Shown here piece by piece: positions 27,306 to 35,091 of a stretch of 64,000 bases of DNA; position 1 is the stretch's first letter, and each line of letters opens with the position of its first letter. Made by a program: the position numbers and the translations under genes. The DNA is taken from the NCBI GenBank assembly GCA_016195915.1, contig JACPYS010000012.1, positions 124,001 to 188,000 of the forward strand, in the 5' to 3' direction. Source of the DNA: Betaproteobacteria bacterium. GTDB lineage: Bacteria; Pseudomonadota; Gammaproteobacteria; Burkholderiales; SG8-39. The notes under the pieces were generated by a model that saw only the letters and a program-made list of their open reading frames with translations, did not search any database and was not told the origin of the DNA.

Positions 27306-27432
27306 TTGTTCCGCCAACTGGTCGCGTTTGCTCGTGTAGTCACCCGAACCGCTGCCGAACTGGTTCAGGAATCGCAGCACATCAACGATGCCCGTTTCCC
27401 GAGTGAGAACGGTCCCGCAGCTTTGCGGTCTT
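27306..27432 (-). other. unassigned coding remnant between antitoxin and repeat
   Basis: The minus strand reads without stop through VDVLRFLNQFGSGSGDY and then runs into the 46-bp repeat in a different frame from the drmMI start. It looks like the tail of a larger protein, probably another piece of the disrupted defence locus. I could not assign it. Confidence 0.3.
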
Positions 27433-27711
27433 CTACACCAACTCAATTGAAACGCGGCGACCGACGATCGCGGCGGCTCGCTGCAAGCTGGAGAGTGTAA
27501 TGTCGTCTTTAGCGTCCAGCAGCCGGTCAACCTGCGAGCGGCTTGTCTTGAGCATTGTGGCCATTTTGTTTTTCGAGATTTTCTTTTTTTCCATGGCCTG
27601 TGCAAGCTGCCAGGCAACGACCTCCTTGACCGCCTGTACCTGTGCTTCCTCGAAGACGCCTTCGTCCTTGAGAAAATCATCGATGCCTGAACCCAAATGT
27701 TTCTTGCTCAT
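27433..27711 (-). CDS. helix-turn-helix antitoxin, HigA/XRE type
   Basis: This is a 92-residue DNA-binding antitoxin. The HTH lies in the middle: MEKKKISKNKMATMLKTSRS followed by QVDRLLDAKDDITLSSLQRA. It starts with ATG overlapping the toxin stop (ATGA), in the toxin-first order typical of HigBA and relatives. It would neutralise the toxin and repress the shared promoter upstream of the toxin gene. The pair is inserted inside the broken DISARM region. Confidence 0.85.
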   Translation of the reverse strand: MSKKHLGSGIDDFLKDEGVFEEAQVQAVKEVVAWQLAQAMEKKKISKNKMATMLKTSRSQVDRLLDAKDDITLSSLQRAAAIVGRRVSIELV

Positions 27712-28064
27712 CGCTCCAACTCCTTCCTGCGTTTGCGCGCCAATTCCAAATCCTCATCCATCGTTGTACGGGTTTTCTTGATGAACCCGTGCAGCGCAAC
27801 CAGGTGCTCCCGGTAAAGGCAAAGCAGCACACGCGCCGTCCGTTTCGTCGGAAGGTCCGTGCGGATTTCCAACAGGCCGCTTCCCATCGGACGGCACAGT
27901 GGCATACCCACCGGCCAGCGCCATTGAGCCCGTAACAGGTCTTTGCCAATGGCGCGGCGCTCCGCTTCCGGCAAGTCCTTCAGCCAGTCCCGCACGGGCT
28001 CATGTCCGGCCGACGTGCTGAAAAAAACGAGCGGGATTTTCTGCGCTTGCGGGTCCCCTGGCAT
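27708..28064 (-). CDS. RelE/HigB-family toxin (Gp49-like)
   Basis: This is a 118-residue predicted ribosome-dependent mRNA interferase of the Gp49/HigB group. Landmarks are the N-terminal PVRDWLKDLPEAERRAIGKD, the central GSGLLEIRTDLPTKRTARVL and the C-terminal VALHGFIKKTRTT. It is the first gene of the module. The start ATG 28064 lies close behind a TATATAA-rich promoter, so the leader is very short. The module appears intact and could be functional. Confidence 0.85.
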   Translation of the reverse strand: MPGDPQAQKIPLVFFSTSAGHEPVRDWLKDLPEAERRAIGKDLLRAQWRWPVGMPLCRPMGSGLLEIRTDLPTKRTARVLLCLYREHLVALHGFIKKTRTTMDEDLELARKRRKELER

Positions 28065-28067
28065 CCT

Positions 28068-28092
28068 GCACCTTATATAATACAGTGTACAT
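28068..28092 (-). promoter_or_regulatory. AT-rich promoter/operator of the HigBA-like module
   Basis: Reading the minus strand, TGTACACTGTATTATATAAGG lies just upstream of the toxin ATG. It offers TATTAT or TATATA as a -10 element and a TGTACA palindrome as a possible operator. The AT-rich patch starts exactly where drmMI homology stops, so it came in with the module. Confidence 0.45.
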
Positions 28093-28200
28093 TACCTCCA
28101 GTCTCTGCGGGAATATGCGCATGAGCACCGGCAGCGACAGGAACGGGGCCGACACCTCCAGCAGCGACAGCCATTCATTGTGGTGGCGGGCGATCGACAT
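28093..28200 (-). pseudogene. drmMI: 5' remnant of a DISARM adenine methylase gene
   Basis: The first 36 codons remain (MSIARHHNEWLSLLEVSAPF ... LPVLMRIFPQ). This is the recognisable N-terminus of the large Eco57I/PglX-like methylase that follows drmD in class 1 DISARM loci. The start lies 2 bp after the drmD stop, as expected for the native operon. Homology breaks off at about 28093, at the toxin-antitoxin module. Confidence 0.65.
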
Positions 28201-28202
28201 GA
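28157..28202. repeat. 46-bp direct repeat, copy 1 (native drmMI start)
   Basis: This is identical to 27260-27305. This copy sits in its native context, directly behind the drmD stop codon, and runs on into further drmMI sequence. Confidence 0.9.
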
Positions 28203-30280
28203 CTATTTCGCCAGGCGCTCGGGCACCAGATAGGTGACCGATACGGGAAACAGGCGAGGCGTGGGACTGGCGTAGCGCGCCCGGATGAGTTGCGCTTCAT
28301 CCGCATTCTCGTTGGGCAGCTCGGCCAGGCGACGCTGGAGTGAGCCGCGATCGCGCTCGAACTGCTCCTTTTCCGGGATTGAAAACAGCTCGAGCTGGGG
28401 ATCGATTTCCGTCAATTGTGCCGCGATGCGCTTGCCGAGATCATCAAGCACCGCATGCATGGTGGCGATCTCCTTGCCGGAGCGGTCATCGAGCCGGCTC
28501 TGCAGCGTCTCGGTGCGATCGGCGCTCCGTGCGTCCAGCGCGCGCAGCAGATTGCCGCGATGCTCCGGCCACAGGGCGCGCAAGCGGTCCTGCATCGATG
28601 TGGATACGGCCTGATCGCCACCTGCGGCAACAAGCTGCTCGAGCCGGCCCAACTGTTGAATGCGCGTGAAACGTCCCTCGCGCAGCTCGCCGCCGGCAAA
28701 GATGAGCTCCTCATGCAGCCGTTTGTTGTCCCCGCCGAGTACAACCAGCCTACCGTGTGCAACGGCGACCGGCACCTCCGCCATGCTGTTCGGGATCACC
28801 CTTGCGGTAATCCGGTGAAGCTTGCGGCTGCCCCAGACCGCCCATACCTCCGCCCGCAATAACTGCAGGCACATCTGGACCAGACGGTGGTTGAGGTGCG
28901 CGAGTACGACGTCGTCACGGCCGACCGTATAGTGCGTGGTCGAACACAATCGGCCGGATCTCATGGGTGTGAGGATGCTCGAGGCCATTCGCCGCAAGCT
29001 GCCAGGAGCCCGTGAGCGGTGGAAGCGCGAATACGGGACATCGGGTGCGCACACCGGCCGGGTCCGGCCAGATTCCGTCAATCCGCACCTGCCTCAGCGG
29101 CGCCTGTCCGGCGAGGGCCAGCCCGGCTTCAACCACGGAATGAATGCTGTCCGGATCCAGATGCAGCTCGCGTTTTGTTTCCGCCAGCTGGTCGTGCAGT
29201 TTCTTGAGCTGTTCGCGCAGGTCGCGCTCGATGCGCAACAGCCGCCGCGCCGGTGCCGCGTCGCGCTCTGCCTGGTCGGTGTTGAGATGACGCCGCCGGC
29301 CGAGCATGCGCGCGAATCGTTGGTTGTCGAGCAGTTCAAGCAGCGAGGTGAAGCTCTCCGGATAGCCGTTGTGGGGAGTCGCCGAAAGAAAAAGCTTGTG
29401 CTCGAAATGCGGCGCGAGCAGGCCGGACCGCGGCGGTCCTGAGCGACTCCACGGCGTAACGGCTGGCCCCCGACGGGGTGACGTTGTGCGCCTCATCGAC
29501 GATCAACATGTCGAAACGCCGCGGATAAGCGGGCTCACCTGGAGCCGGCAGGACTTCGCGATACTGCTGCAGCGGGCGATCGCGCTTGAGAAAATCGATC
29601 GACGTGACAAGCCGCGGGAAATGTGTCCACGGGTTGACGTGCAGACCGCGCCGCCGGCGCAGGTCTTTCATCAGATCGCTGTCAACAATACGGAACTCCA
29701 GACCGAACTTGTCCCGCATCTGGTCGCGCTACTGGATCTGGATGGACGACGGGCACACGACCAGGATGGATCGCGCCCGATGGCGCAGCAGCATCTCCTG
29801 CACCACCAATCCCGCCTCGATGGTCTTGCCCAGGCCCACTTCGTCCGCGATAAGCAGGTTCACGCGCGGCATCTGGATCGCGCGGGGAAGCGGGTCCAAT
29901 TGATAGTCCTCAATTTCCACCCCGCTGCGGAAGGGTGCCTGCAAGGCGCTTGTATCCGCCTGGGAGATCGCACCCCAGCGAACTGCATTCAGGAAAGCAT
30001 CGAGCCGCGCCGGTCTGTCGAAACCGCTCAGTTCCGGCATCGACGCTCTTTCCAGGATGGCGGCGCCGGGCTCCAGCTCCCAGACGACCTGCAATTCCTC
30101 ACCCAGCGCGTCGCCCTCCACTGAAGACAGGGTCACGAGATTCTGTGCCGCCGCGCGCTCTTTATGAGTGCTCGATCCCGCGATGACCGTGACGACGAAC
30201 CGTCGATTACGAACGGATACGAGCTGCCCGGGTGCGGGCGGCTGTCTGGTCTCGACGATTTCTTGCAGGGTGGCGGTCAT
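28203..30280 (-). pseudogene. drmD: DISARM SNF2-like helicase gene, multiply disrupted
   Basis: Three frames must be joined. Frame 1 (30280 to 29729) has Walker [18 protein letters not shown] and runs to [10 protein letters not shown], then an in-frame TAG at 29731-29729 where Trp is expected. It resumes RDQMRDKFGLEF through the helicase box LIVDEAHNV to about 29430. Frame 2 carries HFEHKLFLSATPHNG (SAT motif) down to about 28920. Frame 3 carries the C-terminus to the TAG near 28203. The whole helicase C-terminal lobe that normally follows LLELLDNQRFAR is missing, so there is also an internal deletion. The gene cannot make a working helicase. Confidence 0.82.
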
Positions 30281-30909
30281 GGTCACAGAATGCGCAACGA
30301 AGTCCGGCCTCAAAAAAGAGCAAGAAGTGGGAGTGCAAAAACCATGAGGAGTTTATTCCGAAGCGCTGAAGGAACGACCAGTCGCACAGGGAGGCAATCC
30401 AGCGGTTTGCACGGCTCGTGTTCGACTGGTTGCTTCTTTCGGTCCGGTCCATTTCCGTCGGGATGCGAATCGAGGTATGGCTGTGGCGTGATCATCCTGG
30501 ATTGCGTCCTCAAGTTGAGGAGTGACTGAGCCAATCGATGCGGGAGCATCTCCAGGCAGCGAGGCGGGAATTCGATCGTCTACATATCCCGGCGACGTTC
30601 GTTTCGCTTCCGGCGGCCTTTGCCCTGTTTACCGATCGCTTGCTCGGTCACAACCTGTTTCGCCAGAGCATAGATCGCAAATCCAGGCGCGACTGTACCG
30701 CTGCGAAATAGTATGGCAGGACAGCACTTTTTGGCGAAGAATGTGTCAAATAATCAGTCACGTACGTCAGTCGTTATGGGGTCTTTGGGCAAATCGTGCT
30801 AAAGATGGATCAAGACTCTTGTAATATGTGCTGCACAGTAAATATAGCTAGTAGTTAAATTATTCAATATACTCTCTATATTCACAGTACAGTAAATAAC
30901 ACACTTGCA
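30281..30909. other. gene-poor stretch; 57-codon ORF and AT-rich promoter region
   Basis: No gene is supported with confidence. A plus-strand ORF at 30538-30711 encodes 57 residues (MREHLQAARREFDRLHIPAT ... DRLLGHNLFRQSIDRK) with protein-like composition, possibly a fragment of a longer gene; I cannot name it. From about 30715 the sequence turns sharply AT-rich, unlike the rest of the window, and serves as upstream region for the AbiE-like pair. Confidence 0.5.
30835..30898 (+). promoter_or_regulatory. candidate promoter/operator of the AbiE-like pair
   Basis: The region has TATACT at 30868-30873 as a possible -10, inside an inverted repeat AATATA-N5-TATATT (30866-30882). A 10-base direct repeat ACAGTAAATA occurs at 30835-30844 and 30889-30898. 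Such paired repeats are common at autoregulated AbiEi-type promoters, but the -35 box is weak. Confidence 0.4.
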
Positions 30910-32007
30910 ATGATCCTTGACCCGCACTTAACCGAGCCACGGCTGATCGACCAGTTCCTGGATGCGCTTCAGGAGCTGCCCGATGTTCATCCCCGGTTGA
31001 AGGCGTTGGAAAGCGCCGGCCCGTCTCGCGACACAGGACGCGATGCCGAGATCGATGTCGAGATTGCAGGCAAGCCGTTTACCCTGTTCGTCGAGGTCAA
31101 GAAGTCGGTCTATCCCCGTGACGTGCGAGAGGTGCTGTGGCAGATCAGGCAATTTGGCTCAGACCGCCGGCGCGGGGAGCGCGAAGACGCGGTTTCGGTG
31201 CTCGTTGCCGAATCGATTTCTCCCGGTGCCAAGGAACTGTTGAGGGAGGAACGGGTTGGCTACTATGACAGTGGCGGTAGTCTCTTCCTGCCCGCTCGCG
31301 GTGCTTATCTCTACATCGACAAACCTCCGCCCAAAACACTGGCGAAGGCAGTGCGCTCCATGTTCTCAGGACGACGGGCGCAGGTGCTGCACACGCTGTT
31401 GATCCATCACCAGGACTGGTTTGGCGTCAAGGCACTGGCTGAGCAAGCCATGGTGTCGCCTGCGACCGCCTCGCAGATGCTCACGGAACTGGAGCGGTTC
31501 GATTGGCTGACATCGCGAGGCCAGGGACCAAACAAGGAACGGCGCCTCGTCGAGCCGGGATCACTACTGGATGCGTGGGCAAAGGAGCTCGCGTCGCTCC
31601 GTCCGTTAGGCTTGCGCCGTTATTACGTTCCCTCGACCGACGTGGAAAAACTGATTGACCGAATCGAACACGTATGCGATGCGCATAAAGTGGAATACGC
31701 CATCACACACGAAGCCGCCGCGCAGCGATACACCCCATTCCTTTCCAGCGTCTCACAGGCGCGCTGCCGAATGCTTACGGGCGGCGCCGCCGACGCTGCC
31801 ATTGGTGACCTGAATGCGCGTGTCGTCAGCGAAGGTGTCAACCTCGTGATACTTGAGGCCAAGTCGCATGGCGACTTCCTGTTTCGCGAGCGAGTCAGTG
31901 ACGCCTGGCTGGCCAGTCCGATCCAGGTCTATCTCGACTTGCTGGGCGGTGAGGGACGCGGCAAGGAAATGGCCGAGCATCTACGCCGTGAACGGATCGG
32001 ATTCTGA
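30910..32007 (+). CDS. AbiEi-type winged-helix protein with nuclease-like N-terminal domain (type IV antitoxin candidate)
   Basis: The N-terminal 130 residues have the layout of a PD-(D/E)xK-like fold: D46/D49, then E62-V63-K64 (FVEVKKSVYPRDVREVL). A winged helix follows (QAMVSPATASQMLTELERFD, about residues 180-205). The C-terminal region resembles AbiEi-family antitoxins. It has 365 residues. Its stop overlaps the next ATG as TGATG. In AbiE systems this protein represses the operon and antagonises the nucleotidyltransferase. Whether the nuclease-like residues are active is unknown. Confidence 0.7.
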   Translation: MILDPHLTEPRLIDQFLDALQELPDVHPRLKALESAGPSRDTGRDAEIDVEIAGKPFTLFVEVKKSVYPRDVREVLWQIRQFGSDRRRGEREDAVSVLVAESISPGAKELLREERVGYYDSGGSLFLPARGAYLYIDKPPPKTLAKAVRSMFSGRRAQVLHTLLIHHQDWFGVKALAEQAMVSPATASQMLTELERFDWLTSRGQGPNKERRLVEPGSLLDAWAKELASLRPLGLRRYYVPSTDVEKLIDRIEHVCDAHKVEYAITHEAAAQRYTPFLSSVSQARCRMLTGGAADAAIGDLNARVVSEGVNLVILEAKSHGDFLFRERVSDAWLASPIQVYLDLLGGEGRGKEMAEHLRRERIGF

Positions 32008-32903
32008 TGGCCAAGCCCGCTACCTTCGACGGATACAGCGACGAATACACGAAAGACTGCGAGCGCGTCCTGGTGACGCTGCTGCGCGGGCTGGGACCGT
32101 GGAAGGAATCGGTCTACCTGGTCGGAGGGCTCACGCCGCGCTATTTGGTGCCAGCGCGGCCTCCCGTGGTCCCCGCGCATGCGGGCACGCTGGACCTGGA
32201 CATCGTGATCGACTTGCAGATCCTCGCCGACACCGACGCGTACCACACGCTCGAAGAGAATCTCAAGAAAATGCGCTTCGAGCGCGCCGAGAACGACCAG
32301 AAGCAGAAGCTCTCGTGGCGCTGGCAAACCCGCACCGAGCACGGCGCATTGATGATCCTCGAACTTCTCGCCGATGCGCCTGACATTGCAGGTGGAAAGG
32401 TTCAGCCGCTGCCGACGGAGGGTACGATCTCCGCGCTCAACATTCCGCACTCGTCGATCGTCTTCGATCTTCACCAGATCACGGAAATCCAGGCCGAACT
32501 GCTGGGCGAGAACGGCGTAGCGACCGAGAAGATACGGCATGCCAATCTGGTGAGCTTCACCTGCCTGAAGTCGTTCGCGTTCGATCAGCGGAACGAGCGC
32601 AAGGACGCGCATGACCTGATCTATTGTATCGAGTACGCCCCGGAAGGTCTCGACGCGGTTGCGGACGCCTTCCGCAAGGAGCGCGACGGCAAACATGGGG
32701 CCGTCATTACGTCGTCGCTTGAGATTCTGCGCGACCGCTTTGCACAGGATGGAAAGACCGAGGGATACCGCAAAGACGGCCCCGTCTCGGTCGCCAACTT
32801 CGAACTCGGCGAAGGCGACGAGGCAGAGCAACGCGAGGCGAGGGCGCTTCGCCAGCGCCAGGCGAGCGACCTGATCGATCAACTCCTGGCGCGGATCGGG
32901 TAA
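32007..32903 (+). CDS. AbiEii-like nucleotidyltransferase toxin candidate
   Basis: This is a 298-residue protein with the nucleotidyltransferase signature: VYLVGGLTPRYLV followed by TLDLDIVIDLQIL (GG...DxD). It matches the AbiEii/AbiGii toxin group, some members of which transfer nucleotides to tRNA. It is translationally coupled to the AbiEi-like gene. The pair would be an abortive-infection or toxin-antitoxin module. The C-terminal 40 residues are charged and helical. Confidence 0.75.
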   Translation: MAKPATFDGYSDEYTKDCERVLVTLLRGLGPWKESVYLVGGLTPRYLVPARPPVVPAHAGTLDLDIVIDLQILADTDAYHTLEENLKKMRFERAENDQKQKLSWRWQTRTEHGALMILELLADAPDIAGGKVQPLPTEGTISALNIPHSSIVFDLHQITEIQAELLGENGVATEKIRHANLVSFTCLKSFAFDQRNERKDAHDLIYCIEYAPEGLDAVADAFRKERDGKHGAVITSSLEILRDRFAQDGKTEGYRKDGPVSVANFELGEGDEAEQREARALRQRQASDLIDQLLARIG

Positions 32904-32906
32904 GGG

Positions 32907-33014
32907 CCTACGCAAACCCCGGCGCCGCTTCCCGCAGGAAAGCGTGGACGCGTGGTGCAGATGAGCATCCGCATTCGACGCGATAGGCTGGCGCGTCGTG
33001 CAGTACGGCGCCAG
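32907..33014. repeat. diverged duplicate of the soxG 3' end (left copy)
   Basis: This is about 108 bp matching 34988-35091 with scattered substitutions and a 4-base insertion. On the minus strand it spells HDAPAYRVECG and AFLREAA, as in the C-terminus of SoxG, ending in the same TAG. With the intact soxG end at 34988 it forms a direct repeat around the AAA/TOPRIM pair. Confidence 0.88.
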
Positions 33015-33049
33015 CGTGACATTCGCGGAGATTCGCGCGTTTGACTAGA

Positions 33050-33157
33050 ATGATATGGAAAAGATGCAGAGCTACCCACACCCAGATCGCAGTGAAGTTG
33101 ATCGACGACCGCGGCAATGAATCGATGGTGTTGAACCGCCTCAAGGAGGCAGTATGA
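33050..33157 (+). pseudogene. short remnant or small ORF coupled to the AAA ATPase gene
   Basis: A 35-codon frame starting MIWKRCRATH reads TQIAVKLIDDRGNESMVLN and ends with TGA overlapping the next ATG (ATGA). The sequence resembles the extreme C-terminus of type III restriction-modification methylases or helicases. It is probably the tail of an upstream operon gene lost when the module was cut at the soxG repeat, but a real small gene is possible. Confidence 0.35.
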
Positions 33158-34326
33158 GTCAACTGCACTTTACGCAGATCGAATTGCAGAACTGGAAGAA
33201 CTTCACTCGCGTAAACGTTGCCCTGGCGAACCGAGTCTTCATGGTCGGCTCGAATGCAAGTGGGAAGTCCAATTTTCTGGACGCATTTCGTTTGCTGCGG
33301 GACTTGGTGCTAGAGGGTGGCGGGTTGGCCAAAGCTGTTGCGCTCCGGGATGGCTTGCCCAAGATTCGTTCACTTTTTGCACGAGGCGCCAGTACCGAGG
33401 TCATGGTCAAAGTGCATGTATCGAATGGCGAGGGTGGCTGGGTCTACGAGCTTGCATTTACCCATCGTTCACCCAAGGACCAGACCCCGATCATAAGGCG
33501 CGAGCGCGTTGACCGAATAATTCCGGGTGGGCAACCGGAAAATATTCTCTCCAGACCTGATGAACAGGACAAAGCGGATCGAGAACAGCTGACTCAGACT
33601 GCGATTCAGCAAGTCAATCGGAATGGCAAGTTTCGCGAGCTGGCTGACTTCTTTCGCGGCGTACTGTACCTTCATCTGGTACCGCAACTTGTCCGCGAGG
33701 GCCAAGCTCCACGCTCGGACAGCATTGGCCCCGATCAGTACGGGCGAGATTTGCTGGATCGTATTAGGAACACGTCGCCAAAAATTCGGGCAGGACGATT
33801 GAAGCGCATCCAGAAAGTCATCGGGCTGGTTGCTACGCCGCTCGAAGACTTGACGTTCGTGCAGGACGAGCATGGCAGGCCGCATCTGCAAGTGAAATTC
33901 AAGCATTGGCGGCCACAAGGCGCGTACCAAAATGAAACGCAGTTCTCGGATGGGACCTTGCGTTTGATCGGACTCCTTTTGGCGTTGCAGGAACGGGCGG
34001 GTCCTTTGCTGTTGGAGGAACCGGAGTTGTCACTGCATGGCGCAATTGTTCGCAGATTGGGCCCGTTCATACATCGTGCCCAACGCGCCGGCAACGGACG
34101 TCAGGTGATCCTTTCCACTCACAGCGACGAGCTTCTTATGGATCCCGGAATCGCCGCGGAGGAGCTACTGATGGTCCAACCGGCGGATGAAGGCTCGGAG
34201 GTATTGGTCGGCGCTTCGATCAAGGAGATCTCGCGCCTGATGAAGGCCGGCATCCCGGCGAGCGAGGCGCTGATGCCGAGGACCGCGGCGTCCCAGCTGG
34301 AGCTGTTCGACTCTGCTGTTGCGTGA
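33154..34326 (+). CDS. AAA family ATPase (RecF/OLD-like), defence candidate
   Basis: This is a 390-residue SMC/RecF-style ATPase with a Walker A GSNASGKSN (residues 32-40), signature-like FSDGTLRLIGLLLAL, Walker B LLLEEPELSLHG and a switch His in LSTHSDELL. The ATG has an AAGGAGG site. It is coupled to a downstream TOPRIM-like gene by a TGATG overlap. This two-gene layout is like OLD/AbiL-type anti-phage systems, in which the ATPase senses and the TOPRIM partner cleaves nucleic acid. Function is inferred from architecture. Confidence 0.82.
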   Translation: MSQLHFTQIELQNWKNFTRVNVALANRVFMVGSNASGKSNFLDAFRLLRDLVLEGGGLAKAVALRDGLPKIRSLFARGASTEVMVKVHVSNGEGGWVYELAFTHRSPKDQTPIIRRERVDRIIPGGQPENILSRPDEQDKADREQLTQTAIQQVNRNGKFRELADFFRGVLYLHLVPQLVREGQAPRSDSIGPDQYGRDLLDRIRNTSPKIRAGRLKRIQKVIGLVATPLEDLTFVQDEHGRPHLQVKFKHWRPQGAYQNETQFSDGTLRLIGLLLALQERAGPLLLEEPELSLHGAIVRRLGPFIHRAQRAGNGRQVILSTHSDELLMDPGIAAEELLMVQPADEGSEVLVGASIKEISRLMKAGIPASEALMPRTAASQLELFDSAVA

Positions 34327-34925
34327 TGTCCGTATTTCCTCTCGTGGTAACCGAAGGCTTGCTTGAGGTCCCTGTGGCGCAGAAGGTGCTGACGGCGCTT
34401 GGCATCGCACATGAAGAAACGCGCTTTGTTCCCAAAGGCGGCAATGACGCGTTTTGGCGCGATGCGATGAAATACAATGATGCGGCACAACACGTAGGGC
34501 CGGTACTTGGAGTAACGGACTTGGAGCAAGCGCCGTGTCCAAGCGGTTTGATCGCTCAGTACCTGCCTCACGGGCGAAATCCATTGTTTGTCCTGCGTAT
34601 TGCGGAGCACATGTTGGAGGCGTGGTTGCTTGCAGATCGCGAGGCAATCGCTTCATTTCTCCGAGTTTCCGCAACCCGCGTGCCGGACGACCCGGATCAC
34701 CGGCCCAATCCGAAGCAGGACCTGGTGAATCTGGCGCGACAATCGCGCAAACGTCAAATTTTGGAAGACATCGTGCCGCCTCAAGGCAGCGAAGGCATCG
34801 TGGGGCGGGGCTACTTGTCGCAAATGACCGAGTTCATTCGAGACTCGTGGCGTCCACACAAGGCGAGCGCAAACAGCGATAGCTTGCGACGCGCACTTGT
34901 CGCAATTCAGGCGGCGGCAGCATGA
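34326..34925 (+). CDS. TOPRIM/DUF4276-like partner of the AAA ATPase
   Basis: This is a protein of about 199 residues with an N-terminal VTEGLLEVPVAQKVLTALG and a later GVTDLEQAPC, the spacing of Glu and Asp seen in TOPRIM-like DUF4276 proteins. The start is ATG 34326; a GTG one codon earlier is possible. It ends 63 bp before the soxG stop region. It is probably the nuclease effector of the pair. Confidence 0.7.
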   Translation: MSVFPLVVTEGLLEVPVAQKVLTALGIAHEETRFVPKGGNDAFWRDAMKYNDAAQHVGPVLGVTDLEQAPCPSGLIAQYLPHGRNPLFVLRIAEHMLEAWLLADREAIASFLRVSATRVPDDPDHRPNPKQDLVNLARQSRKRQILEDIVPPQGSEGIVGRGYLSQMTEFIRDSWRPHKASANSDSLRRALVAIQAAAA

Positions 34926-34987
34926 GCAATTAGCGCTCTTCCCACGGGTTGATGCCGACAATTCCAGGTTTGTCGCACAAAGCAAAG

Positions 34988-35091
34988 CCTACGCAAACTC
35001 CCGCGCCGCTTCCCGCAGGAAAGCGTACACGTATGGAGCAAAAGAGTGCCCGCATTCGACGCGATAGGCCGGCGCGTCGTGCAGGCGCCAG
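34988..35091. repeat. soxG 3' end, native copy of the flanking repeat
   Basis: This is the matching partner of 32907-33014, lying inside the intact soxG gene. The longest identical block includes CCGCATTCGACGCGATAGGC. It marks the right border of the AAA/TOPRIM module. Confidence 0.88.

Noticed and set aside
23500..27339. A 1279-codon open frame on the plus strand opposite the cyclase gene
   Set aside because: It is a by-product of high GC at third codon positions. It has no domain, while the minus strand has zinc ribbons, cyclase and AAA motifs.
26992..30280. Calling the defence ruin a BREX locus
   Set aside because: The methylase start is shared by PglX-like proteins of several systems, but the neighbouring SNF2-like helicase of DrmD type and a PLD protein fit DISARM better.
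32907..35091. Classical phage or ICE att sites
   Set aside because: The flanking repeats are diverged and no integrase or tRNA is present, so only a soxG-end duplication around cargo is claimed.
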